Shown here one piece after another: positions 44,425 through 52,148 of a stretch of DNA of 54,620 nucleotides. The stretch comes from an uncultured Hyphomicrobiales bacterium (lineage in GTDB: Bacteria > Pseudomonadota > Alphaproteobacteria > Rhizobiales > Devosiaceae). Each line of letters begins with the position of its first letter. The first letter of the stretch is position 1. The notes beneath the pieces are model-generated. The model did not search any database, had not been told where the DNA came from, and worked only from the letters and a program-made list of their open reading frames with translations. The position numbers were made by a program, and so were the translations under genes. The stretch lies in assembly GCA_903842455.1 (NCBI GenBank), contig CAIMLX010000225.1:1-54620 (forward strand). The letters run 5' to 3'.

Positions 44425-45330
44425 TCAGCCGGCGAAGGTCTTTGCCGTCGGGACGATCTCGGCGAGGACGTCGTCGATTTCGCGCTGGGTGAGGGGGTCG
44501 ATCTTCATCGTCGGGCTGCGGACATGGGCGGTGCGGATGATGCCGCGGCGGACCAGCAGTTGCTTGTGGGCGTGGTAGAACAGGTCGCCGCCCTGGCCGC
44601 CGAGGCGGTTCATGCCGATGAAGGCGTCGTTGAAGACTTTTCGCGCGCCCTTTTCGTCGCCACTGTTGAACAGGTTCCAGACGGCGACGTATTCGGCCGG
44701 CTGGCTGCAGAACGGCATGGTGCCGCGGGCTCCGCGGCGGAGTTCCTCGATGAAATAGACGCCGCCGGCGCCGCCGAAAATGGTCAGGCGGCCGGTGACA
44801 GCCTTTGCCATGTCGGCGACCTTCTGGGTCATCGGCAGGGTTTCGACCTTGATGTACTTGATGTTCTTGCAGTTGTCGGCGAGGCGAAGGGCCAGGCTGG
44901 GCGAGATCGGGGCTTGCGGGATGTCCTGCAGGATCATCGGTATCGAAACCGCCGCGTTTATGGCGCTGTAGTAGTCGAAGATCTCGTCGGCACCGACCGG
45001 GAAGAAGGTCGGCGGCATGATCATCAGCGCATCGGCGCCACCCTTTTCGGCGGCGATGGCGTGCTGCACCGCAAGGTGCGTGCCGGCGGCACCGGTATTG
45101 ATGATCACCGGGACGCGCTTGTTGGTCTGCGACACGACGATGCGGACGATCTCGGCGCGCTCGGCCTCGCTGAACTTGAACACCTCCGAGCCGAGCGCCA
45201 CGCCGAGGCCGTCGATGCCGGCATCGACGTTGAAGTCGATCAGCGAGCGCAGGCTCGCCTCGTCGATGCGGCCGTCGTCGAAGAACGGCGTGATCAGGAT
45301 GGGGACGACGCCCTCGATGACGGAACTCAT
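44425..45330 (-). CDS. DHDPS/NAL-family lyase or dehydratase
   Basis: A 301-residue TIM-barrel protein of the DapA/NanA family. The Schiff-base lysine is K161 (YIKVETLP). The position where DapA has the YNxP tyrosine reads QDIP (135-138), so the usual proton-relay tyrosine is absent. The substrate loop reads ALGSE instead of GTTGE. Such enzymes cleave or dehydrate 2-keto-3-deoxy sugar acids. Here it would act on the product of the enolase-superfamily dehydratase of the same operon. I cannot tell aldolase from dehydratase. ATG 45330 is used; it lies 14 bases after the mutarotase stop. Confidence 0.82.
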   Translation of the reverse strand: MSSVIEGVVPILITPFFDDGRIDEASLRSLIDFNVDAGIDGLGVALGSEVFKFSEAERAEIVRIVVSQTNKRVPVIINTGAAGTHLAVQHAIAAEKGGADALMIMPPTFFPVGADEIFDYYSAINAAVSIPMILQDIPQAPISPSLALRLADNCKNIKYIKVETLPMTQKVADMAKAVTGRLTIFGGAGGVYFIEELRRGARGTMPFCSQPAEYVAVWNLFNSGDEKGARKVFNDAFIGMNRLGGQGGDLFYHAHKQLLVRRGIIRTAHVRSPTMKIDPLTQREIDDVLAEIVPTAKTFAG

Positions 45331-45344
45331 GGGGTGGGTGACCT

Positions 45345-45659
45345 TTAGCGGTTCTCGAAGTTGAACATCTCTTGCACCGGGTACTGAACCGGCGAGAAAT
45401 CGGGGTTGGTTTCCATGTAGGGCGCCATCATTTCCCACCAGCGCCAGGTGAGATCGGTGGGCTTGTCGGCGGGGTTGGGCGCGGTGTCGCGCTCCATGTA
45501 GGCAAACAGGTCGAGCCCGTGCAGGTAGATCGAGAAGGTGCGCACGCCGTCGCGCTTCATGTTCTCGAGCATCTCGGGCCAGATTTCGTCGTGCTTTTGC
45601 TTGTAGATGGCTTCGTTGCCGGGCTTGAGCCGCATGACCCAGGCGAGACGGTGCGTCAT
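45345..45659 (-). CDS. rhaM: L-rhamnose mutarotase (RhaM family, copy 2)
   Basis: 104 residues, aligned end to end with copy 1 (34077-34385). H23 (KQKHDEIWPE) and the tryptophan pair (WRWWEMM) are kept, but the position of the active-site Tyr41 of RhaM is F42 (TFSIY). The substrate or rate may therefore differ from copy 1. AGGAG lies just before the start. It follows IclR copy 2, the same order as copy 1. Confidence 0.86.
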   Translation of the reverse strand: MTHRLAWVMRLKPGNEAIYKQKHDEIWPEMLENMKRDGVRTFSIYLHGLDLFAYMERDTAPNPADKPTDLTWRWWEMMAPYMETNPDFSPVQYPVQEMFNFENR

Positions 45660-45670
45660 TCCATGTTCTC

Positions 45671-46468
45671 CTAGGCGGCGCCGATGAGTGACCTGGGCAC
45701 GGCCGTGGTGCCAAGATCGCCCGGCCAGGGGCCGGAATAGCCGAGACGGTGGCTGACGTGTCGAGCAGCGTCCTGCAGCATGGCGACGAGCGGCAGCACC
45801 TCGGTGCCGGGCTTTTTCACCGACGGCCCGGTGATGCTGATCGCTCCGGCGGCGTGGCCGAGCCGATCGAGGATGGGAACCGAGACGCAGTAGACGCCGA
45901 CCACCACTTCCTGGTCGTCGATCGAATAGCCGCGCTCGCGGATCCGGCCGATTTCGTCGCGCAGCAGCGCCGGGTCGGTGATGGTGAAGGGGGTAAGGGA
46001 TTCGAGAGGAGCGGCGTAGACAAGCTCGCGCTCGGTTTCGTCCATGAAGGCGAGCATGGCCTTGCCAGCGCCGCCGCAGTTCAGCGGCCCGCGCGAGCCG
46101 ATGCGGTTATCGAGCTGCATGCCCTCGTTGCCGCGGACCTTGTCGATGCAGACGCCGGCGCGGCCGTAAAGGGCGTTGAGGTTGACCGTCTCGCTGGTGG
46201 CGGCCGCGATGGTTTCGGCGAAGGGGCGAAAGAGGCGCGGCAGCTCGATGCGCTCGAGCTGCAGGCCGGTGATCTCGAGCAGGCGGTAGCTCAGCTCCCA
46301 TTCGCCCGACGGGGTGCGGTCGACGATGCCTTCCTCACTGAGGTCGAGGAGCAGGCGGTGGACCGACCCGAGGGGCAGGCTCAGTTGCTGGGCGACCGCG
46401 CGCACCCCCAGCGGACCCTTGCGGGCCAGCAGGTCCATCGCCTGAACGGATCGGGTGATGGCGGACAT
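45671..46468 (-). CDS. IclR-family transcriptional regulator (copy 2)
   Basis: 265 residues: a winged helix-turn-helix at about residues 5-60 (SVQAMDLLARKGPLGVRAVAQQLSLPLGSVHRLLLDL) and an IclR effector domain. The blocks VCIDKVRGNEGMQLD, RIGSRGP, GKAMLAFM and RERGYSIDDQE are shared with copy 1, showing a paralogous pair. It is embedded in the middle of its minus-strand operon rather than at its head. The shared operator motif upstream of the operon (51779-51794) is the likely target. Confidence 0.9.
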   Translation of the reverse strand: MSAITRSVQAMDLLARKGPLGVRAVAQQLSLPLGSVHRLLLDLSEEGIVDRTPSGEWELSYRLLEITGLQLERIELPRLFRPFAETIAAATSETVNLNALYGRAGVCIDKVRGNEGMQLDNRIGSRGPLNCGGAGKAMLAFMDETERELVYAAPLESLTPFTITDPALLRDEIGRIRERGYSIDDQEVVVGVYCVSVPILDRLGHAAGAISITGPSVKKPGTEVLPLVAMLQDAARHVSHRLGYSGPWPGDLGTTAVPRSLIGAA

Positions 46469-46490
46469 GCGCGGTCGTTCCTCGTCGTTG

Positions 46491-47681
46491 TTACCAGTGG
46501 GTCTTCTTGGTGGTGACGTTGGGGTCCATCAGGTTGTCGTTGATGTAATCCCACTCGATCTGGTAGCCCATGCCCGGGCCCTTGGGGAGGTGCACGTAGC
46601 CTTCGGCGTCGATCTTGTCGACAATGTCCTTGAGGTAGGGGTGGGGCTTGTCGTAGTCGACGCCCGGCGCCAGCAGGCCCTTCTCGTAGTATTCCGACGT
46701 GTCTTCGGAGGTGGCGCCGCAGACCTGCAGGTTGCCCCAGCCGGCCATGTGCATCTCGCAGCGGAGGCCATAGGCCTCGGCGACGATCGCGGTCTTGCGG
46801 GCGCCGGTGATGCCGCCCCGCACGACGTCGATGCGGCTCATGTCACCCGCACCGCGGAGGATCCACTCGGCGCGCGAGAACACGCCGCCGGCGACGATCT
46901 CGGGGCTCAGGATCGGGATCGACAGTTCCTTCGAAAGCCGCACATAGCTCTCGACCCGGTATTCCGGCATCGGGTGCTCATACCAGTAGAAGTTCAGCTT
47001 CTCGAGTTCGCGGCCGACCTGGATGGCTTCCTCGAGGGACATGTAGGTGCCCCAGGGATCGAACATCAGCACGTAGTCGGGGCCGACGGCTTCGCGCACC
47101 AGGTGGCAGGTCTCGATGTCGGCCTTGATGTTGGACGGGCGGCCGGGCGTCGGGGTGCCGGTGGCCGGATTCCAGAAGTAGTGCGGGTGGATCTTGTAGG
47201 CGAGGTAGCCCTCGTTCTTGCACTGCAGCGCATGGTCCGCATAGACCTGCGGCTTGCCGATATTGGGGTAGGTCGAGGCGTAGGCCTTCACCTTGTCGCG
47301 GGCGCCGCCCATCAGCTTGTAGACCGGCAGCTTGGCGTAGTTGCCGGCGAGGTCCCACAGCGCGTTGTCGATCACCGAGGCGACATTTTCCTGGATGTTG
47401 GCGACCCACATCCATTTCCAGATCATCTCGCGATCCATCGGGTCCTGCCCGACGAGCAGGTCCTTGATCCGCCACAGGATCATCTGCTGGTCAACGATGT
47501 TCAGCCCTTCGGCATCGCCATGCGAGCCGCCGCCGAAATAGTTGCCGGTGACGCCTTCGTCGGTGTGGATGGTGAGCACGGTCTGCAGCATCGGCGTATC
47601 CGGCATCGGGCGGGCATAGCCCACGTCGAAGCGGTCGGCAGTGGTGCGGAACGACTTGATGGTGATGTCCGAGATTTTCAC
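46491..47681 (-). CDS. Enolase-superfamily sugar-acid dehydratase (mandelate racemase subgroup)
   Basis: 396 residues. The C-terminal barrel shows K163-I-H165 at the end of the second strand, metal ligands D208 (FDPWGTY), E235 (YEHPMPE) and E261 (SPEIVAGG), and H311 (EMHMAGWG) as a likely acid/base. This pattern is that of mandelate-racemase-type acid-sugar dehydratases, not of RhmD. The protein differs from 35300-36484, so the two operons probably handle different acids. The start is GTG 47681. The specific substrate is not assignable from motifs. Confidence 0.83.
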   Translation of the reverse strand: MKISDITIKSFRTTADRFDVGYARPMPDTPMLQTVLTIHTDEGVTGNYFGGGSHGDAEGLNIVDQQMILWRIKDLLVGQDPMDREMIWKWMWVANIQENVASVIDNALWDLAGNYAKLPVYKLMGGARDKVKAYASTYPNIGKPQVYADHALQCKNEGYLAYKIHPHYFWNPATGTPTPGRPSNIKADIETCHLVREAVGPDYVLMFDPWGTYMSLEEAIQVGRELEKLNFYWYEHPMPEYRVESYVRLSKELSIPILSPEIVAGGVFSRAEWILRGAGDMSRIDVVRGGITGARKTAIVAEAYGLRCEMHMAGWGNLQVCGATSEDTSEYYEKGLLAPGVDYDKPHPYLKDIVDKIDAEGYVHLPKGPGMGYQIEWDYINDNLMDPNVTTKKTHW

Positions 47682-47707
47682 GGTACGGGTCCCTTGAGTG
47701 GTCGCGG

Positions 47708-48712
47708 TTATTCGAAGGCGTCGCCGCCGCGCAGGCGGTCGAGAAGGACGGCGGCGAGCAGCAGCAGGCCGACGATGATATTGACGTAGTAGGGGCTGAT
47801 GGCCAGCAGATCGAGGATGTTGGACACGCCGGCCACGGCCAGCAGGCCGAGCGCGCCGCCGATCGGGTTGCCGACGCCGCCGCGCAGGATCGAATAGCCG
47901 CCGATCATCAGCGCCGCATAGACCTGGAACTCGAGGCCGAGACCGGTGGCGCGAGCTGCCGAGCCGAGCTGGCCGGCAAAGACGATGCCGCCAAGGCCGG
48001 CGCCGAAGGCCGAGAGCAGCAGGGCGCCGGCGCGGACGCGCTTCACCGAAATGCCGGCGCGGGCCGCCGCCTTGTCGTCACCGCCCACCGCCTGCACGTG
48101 GCGGCCGATGCGGGTCCTGGTGACGATGAGCGCCGCCAAGAGGGTCAGGCCGATGGCGAGGAGGAAGAACAGCGGCAGGCCGAAAACCTGAGTGGAAACG
48201 AGATTGAACAGCTCGATGTTGAAGGCAAAGATCGCGCCCTGCGTGCCGAGCAGCACCCAGGTGATGCCGCGCAGCGCTACCAGCATGCCGAGGGTCGCGG
48301 CGATCGGCTCGGCGCCGAAGCCGACGATGGCCACCGCGTTGATGGCGCCGAAGAACAGGCAGAAGGCGAGGGTAACCGCGGCCGCCGAGAACGGGTCCCA
48401 CCCCATGGACAGCAGCAGGGCGAAAATGGCGGACGAGAAGCCGACCATCGAACCGATCGACAGATCGACGACGCCCGAGAGCAGGGCGAAGCCGGCAAAG
48501 GCGCCGACGATCAGCGGCACGATCAGGAAGGTGCCCATGATCGAGACATTGCCGAACGAGACGAATTTGGGGCCGACCCAGAACAGGCCAACGGCCAGCA
48601 CCAGGATGAAGGTGATGCCGATGGAGGCGACCGAACCGGTGAGGAAGTCGCGCACCGGATGGTGCGGCAGGACGTAGTCTGCCGGCTCGGACTTGAGTGC
48701 AGTATCGGTCAC
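47708..48712 (-). CDS. Sugar ABC permease, RbsC/CUT2 family (b)
   Basis: 334 residues, a BPD_transp_2 permease with helices such as ITFILVLAVGLFWVG and the family's GVVDLSIGSMVGFSSAI segment. The start is GTG 48712, overlapping the previous stop as GTGA, with GGAGGA a few bases upstream; the frame open further upstream lies inside the other permease gene. It forms a heterodimer with the permease at 48709-49698. Confidence 0.88.
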   Translation of the reverse strand: MTDTALKSEPADYVLPHHPVRDFLTGSVASIGITFILVLAVGLFWVGPKFVSFGNVSIMGTFLIVPLIVGAFAGFALLSGVVDLSIGSMVGFSSAIFALLLSMGWDPFSAAAVTLAFCLFFGAINAVAIVGFGAEPIAATLGMLVALRGITWVLLGTQGAIFAFNIELFNLVSTQVFGLPLFFLLAIGLTLLAALIVTRTRIGRHVQAVGGDDKAAARAGISVKRVRAGALLLSAFGAGLGGIVFAGQLGSAARATGLGLEFQVYAALMIGGYSILRGGVGNPIGGALGLLAVAGVSNILDLLAISPYYVNIIVGLLLLAAVLLDRLRGGDAFE

Positions 48713-49698
48713 GGAGTCCTCCGGAGCGCGCGGTAGCCGTCGATGGACACGGCGATGATGAGGATGATGCCCTGGAAGATCGACTGGGTGTCCGAACTCA
48801 GCCCGAAGAACACCAACGAGGTGGGGATGGTGCTGAGGAAGCCGATCGACAGCAGCAGCATCCAGAAATTGCCGCGCCCGCCGCTCAGCGAGATGCCGGC
48901 GAGGATGACGCCCGCGATGATGTTGAGCTGCAGGGTATTTGCCGATGACGGGTTGAACGGTCCGGCGGTGCCGGCGAACAGCACCGCGGCGAAGCCGACG
49001 AAGCCGCCGGCGATGATGAAGGTGGCAAACCGGGTGGCCCGGAGCGAAATGCCGCGGGCCTTGGCGGCAGCGCGGTTGCCGCCGACGGCGATCATGCGGC
49101 GGCCGTAGCGGGTGCGGGGCACGAGGAAGCCGACGATCAGCACGAGGGCCAGCATGGGCCAGAAGATGGCGGGCAGCCCGAGCCAGCTCTGGCGGCCGAA
49201 GACGTAGATGTCGGAATTGAGTGGTACCTGCGCCAGCTGGAACACCAGGTAGAGCGCAGCGAGCCCGATGAAATTGGTGGCGAGCGTCACGATCACCGGG
49301 TTCAGCTTGGCGAAGACGATGATCAGCGCATTGAAGCCGCCCCACAGCATGCCGGTCAGGATGGCGCCGAGGATGACGACGGGGAAGGGCATCCCGGCTT
49401 CGGAGAGGCGCACGGCGACGAGGCTGGCGCTGATCAGTCCGGCAGGCTGGGAAAGGTCGATGAAGCCGCCCGACATGCCGATGATGCCCTGCCCGATGGC
49501 GAGGACGCCGACGATCGACATGGTGAAGGCAACAGCGAGCAGGGTCTGCTGCGCGAAGAAATCGGGGCGGTAGAGGCCGGTCGCGACGATCAGCGCGATC
49601 CACACCGCAGCAAGGATCAGGCCGGTGCCGAGCCCGCCGAAGCGGACTTTCAGCGGCGCCGCAGGGGGCGCGGTATCGAGGGCTTGATTGACGGACAT
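48709..49698 (-). CDS. Sugar ABC permease, RbsC/CUT2 family (a)
   Basis: 329 residues with helices from about residue 25 and the RbsC-type motif MSGGFIDLSQPAGLISASL, where the usual DLSVGS is changed to DLSQPA. The two permease genes are overlapping and clearly paralogous. Together with the binding protein and single ATPase upstream they make a four-gene CUT2 importer. It follows the binding-protein gene across a repeat-containing gap of 145 bases. Confidence 0.88.
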   Translation of the reverse strand: MSVNQALDTAPPAAPLKVRFGGLGTGLILAAVWIALIVATGLYRPDFFAQQTLLAVAFTMSIVGVLAIGQGIIGMSGGFIDLSQPAGLISASLVAVRLSEAGMPFPVVILGAILTGMLWGGFNALIIVFAKLNPVIVTLATNFIGLAALYLVFQLAQVPLNSDIYVFGRQSWLGLPAIFWPMLALVLIVGFLVPRTRYGRRMIAVGGNRAAAKARGISLRATRFATFIIAGGFVGFAAVLFAGTAGPFNPSSANTLQLNIIAGVILAGISLSGGRGNFWMLLLSIGFLSTIPTSLVFFGLSSDTQSIFQGIILIIAVSIDGYRALRRTP

Positions 49699-49719
49699 CG
49701 GCAGGATTCCGGACGGGGC

Positions 49720-49831
49720 GGGTTTCCTTCTCCCCGATGGGGAGAAAGTGTCGAGGCAAGCGAGACGGATGAGGGGCAGGTCAAACGGGACTGCCCCTCA
49801 CCCCGACCCTCTCCCCGGTGGGGAGAGGGGG
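49720..49831. repeat. Palindromic repeats between binding-protein and permease genes
   Basis: Two perfect palindromes are present: GAGGGGCAG (49771-49779) with CTGCCCCTC (49791-49799), and CCCTCTCCCC (49807-49816) with GGGGAGAGGG (49820-49829). On the minus strand they directly follow the binding-protein stop and may act as a partial terminator. The second core matches the one at 44367-44388. Confidence 0.65.
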
Positions 49832-49843
49832 GAGGAGCTGAGG

Positions 49844-50896
49844 TCAGCCCTTGTTGGGGCAGAACAGGTCGTAGGCGGTGGTGCCGGCCGGGGCAGCGAG
49901 AAGCTGCGCGACGCGCTCAGGCATGTCGGGCACCGACTTGGCCTGCTCGGCGGTGACCGGGCACGGCTGGACCTTCGAAGCCGGATCGCCGGCATCGGCC
50001 TTCAGCGGCGGGGTGTTGCCGTCGGCGACCGGCTTGATCACGTCGCGAACGGCGTAAACGGCGTAGCCTTCGAGGAAGTAGAACACCGAGCCCACGAGGT
50101 GCGGGTTGACGTTGTCGCCGGTGATGAAGGCGCCGTCCTGGCCCCAGCCGATGACTTCATCGGCACGACCCAGCTGCTCGGCAGCGTTGATGAGGCCGAG
50201 CACGCCGCCATCATTGATGCCGACGACGGCCATCTTGACCGCGTTGGGGTTGGCGGCGAGCAGGTCGCGCGCCGGCTGCAGGGCGACCGCTGCGTCGCCG
50301 CTGCCTTCGAACGAGACGTACTTCTCGGCCGGGATATCCGGGCAGATGTTCTTGACGCCGGTGCGCATGCCGCCGGTGCGCCACTCGTTGACGATGCCGG
50401 CGCCGGCACCCTCCGACGAGATGACCAGGTCAGGCTCGCAGTTCCACTTTTCCTTGATGATCTTGCCGAGGGCCTCGCCGCCGGCAATGCCGGCGCCGAG
50501 ATTGTCGATGCCGACGAAGTACATGCCGGGGTCGGCGATGTCGTAGGTGACGATCGGGATGTTGGCCTGCTTCATGACCGCCGAGATCGCCGGATTGGAC
50601 GAGGGCTGGCCGTTGAACTGGATGACGGCGTCGACGCCTTCCTGCACGAAGATCTGGGCGTTCTTGAGCGCCGTTGCCGGATCGTTGTTGTTGGACAGCT
50701 CGACGTAGTCCCAGCCGTTCTGTTCGGCGATGGCGCGGGCGACGTCGCCCTGGGCCTTCATCCACTCGCAGCAGGTGTTGCCACCCACGGCCATGCCGAG
50801 CTTGAACTTGTCCTGGGCCTCGGCAATGCCGACGAAGCCGAGGACGGCGGGGGTCGCGAGCGCCATGACGGCGATGGCCCGCTTCATAGTATGCAT
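49844..50896 (-). CDS. Periplasmic sugar-binding protein, CUT2 type
   Basis: 350 residues with a signal peptide (about 1-27, ending AEAQ) after GGAGGAGAG. The mature part has the type I binding-protein layout: LGMAVGGNTCCEWMKAQGD at the first ligand strand, VQEGVDAVIQFNGQPSSNP, VGIDNLGAGIAGGEALGKII, then GINDGGVLGLINAAEQ and GWGQDGAF. Vicinal cysteines C37-C38 are unusual near the ligand site. It is the receptor of the CUT2 importer in the second IclR operon. A pentose or 6-deoxyhexose is a reasonable guess only. Confidence 0.88.
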   Translation of the reverse strand: MHTMKRAIAVMALATPAVLGFVGIAEAQDKFKLGMAVGGNTCCEWMKAQGDVARAIAEQNGWDYVELSNNNDPATALKNAQIFVQEGVDAVIQFNGQPSSNPAISAVMKQANIPIVTYDIADPGMYFVGIDNLGAGIAGGEALGKIIKEKWNCEPDLVISSEGAGAGIVNEWRTGGMRTGVKNICPDIPAEKYVSFEGSGDAAVALQPARDLLAANPNAVKMAVVGINDGGVLGLINAAEQLGRADEVIGWGQDGAFITGDNVNPHLVGSVFYFLEGYAVYAVRDVIKPVADGNTPPLKADAGDPASKVQPCPVTAEQAKSVPDMPERVAQLLAAPAGTTAYDLFCPNKG

Positions 50897-50935
50897 GTCT
50901 TCTCTCCTCCTGGTGGTATTCGGTAGTCGCCGGCT

Positions 50936-51751
50936 TCAGGCCGGTATCTGCTGTGCTGCCCGGGCCTCCGGGCTGTCGCCGGGGACGGCGCCGGTGATCA
51001 GCCCGACGATCTCGGAGACGTCGGTCTGCTTGACCGTGCGGGTGGCGATGGAGCGGCCGAGGCGCATCACGGTGATGCGGTCGGCGACGGTCATCAGCTG
51101 CTGCATGTTGTGGCTGACGATGATGACGCTGACGTCCTGCTCGCGGAGGCCGGCGATGACTTCGAGCACCTGGCCGGTTTCGCGGACGCCGAGCGCGGCA
51201 GTCGGCTCGTCGAGAATGACGATGCGGCGACCCCAGAGCAGGGCGCGGGCGATGGCGAGGCACTGGCGCTGGCCGCCGGACATGCCCTTCACCGAGACGT
51301 TGATCGAGGGGACCTTCACCTTCAGCGAGTCCAGGACCTCGCGGGCGCGGGCGCGCATTTCCCTGTCGTCGACGAGGTTGAAGAGGCGGGCGATGGGGTT
51401 TTTCGAGAGCTGCTCGCGGCCGAGGTAGACGTTCTGGTAGGCGCTCATCGTGTCGACGAGCGCGAGGTCCTGATAGACGGTCTCGATCCCCGCATCCATG
51501 GCATCCTGGGCGCGCCTGAGGGTGACCGGCTTGCCGTCGATGGCGATCTCGCCGTCGGAGGGCGCGAGGATGCCCGAGAGAATCTTCAGCAGCGTGGACT
51601 TGCCGGCGCCATTGTCGCCGACGAGGCCGACGACTTCGCGCGGGTAGAGCGTCATCGACGCATCGGCGAGCGCGACCACTGCACCGAAATGCCGCTTGAT
51701 GTGACGCGCCTCGAGCACCGGCGAAGCCGATGCACCAGTGGTGCTCTCCAT
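50936..51751 (-). CDS. Sugar ABC importer ATPase, single-domain CUT2 type (FrcA-like)
   Basis: 271 residues with Walker A GDNGAGKS (45-52), signature VKGMSGGQRQCLAIARAL, Walker B IVILDEPTAALG and switch VSHNMQQL. Most CUT2 ATPases (RbsA, XylG) are double-domain proteins of about 500 residues. This one has a single domain, as in the fructose-type FrcA, and would work as a homodimer. I chose ATG 51751 behind GGGAGGA; the open frame to 51805 reads through the operator. It is the first gene of the eight-gene minus-strand operon. Confidence 0.88.
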   Translation of the reverse strand: MESTTGASASPVLEARHIKRHFGAVVALADASMTLYPREVVGLVGDNGAGKSTLLKILSGILAPSDGEIAIDGKPVTLRRAQDAMDAGIETVYQDLALVDTMSAYQNVYLGREQLSKNPIARLFNLVDDREMRARAREVLDSLKVKVPSINVSVKGMSGGQRQCLAIARALLWGRRIVILDEPTAALGVRETGQVLEVIAGLREQDVSVIIVSHNMQQLMTVADRITVMRLGRSIATRTVKQTDVSEIVGLITGAVPGDSPEARAAQQIPA

Positions 51752-51778
51752 GCAGTCCTCCCGCGACGTCTTTGCGTC

Positions 51779-51823
51779 GTTCCAGATATGGAACGTGCGT
51801 CCCATATTGAGAACGGTATGGGA
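51779..51823. promoter_or_regulatory. Tandem IclR-type operator upstream of CUT2 operon
   Basis: GTTCCAGATATGGAAC (51779-51794) is a perfect palindrome, extendable by one base pair each side (CGTTCC...GGAACG), with the same GTTCC-N6-GGAAC arms as the site at 33217-33232. Next to it, on the minus strand, GTTCTCAATATGGGAC (51813-51798) is a degenerate copy centred 19 bases away. An overlapping inverted repeat, TCCCATA (51800-51806) / TATGGGA (51817-51823), is also present. It lies 28 bases before the ATPase start. IclR binding is inferred. Confidence 0.62.
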
Positions 51824-52106
51824 GCGGCCCGGGGGATGTCAAGCGGGAGCGGAATGCGACCAAAGACCAAACCCCTTCCTCGGGGATCGATCGTGCCGAT
51901 GCGGGATGGAGAGGAAGCGGCGACCGGCTTTGCCGGAGCGGGGAGCGCAAGTGCGCTTCGGTTGGCCTGGGCCGGGGGGGGGCCGCGATCACCGGCTCAG
52001 GCGGGCGTCCAAACCCATCCCGATCGCGGGCGAGCGGGGTCATCGGGCATAGCTAGGCGGGGGGCAGTGAGCCCAACCCGGGCGTGAGCGCGCTGCGTAC
52101 GGGGAG
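51824..52106. other. Intergenic region without recognised gene
   Basis: About 280 bases between the CUT2 promoter and the end of the autotransporter gene. It is GC-rich with a G-run (GGGGGGGG near 51975) and no reading frame that looks like protein. The minus-strand promoter of the CUT2 operon probably lies in its left part. No other feature was recognised. Confidence 0.4.
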
Positions 52107-52148
52107 GCGCCACGCCCCGGTGACTGTCGCGACACCGGGGCGTGGCGC
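52107..52148 (-). terminator. Terminator hairpin of the autotransporter gene
   Basis: GCGCCACGCCCCGGTG (52107-52122) and CACCGGGGCGTGGCGC (52133-52148) form a perfect 16-base stem around a 10-base loop. It starts at the stop codon itself (TAG at 52150-52148 on the minus strand). No U-run follows, as is common in this window. Confidence 0.75.

Noticed and set aside
51824-52106. Small open frames in the gap before the autotransporter
   Set aside because: They lack ribosome sites and protein-like composition and overlap a G-run; no support for a gene.
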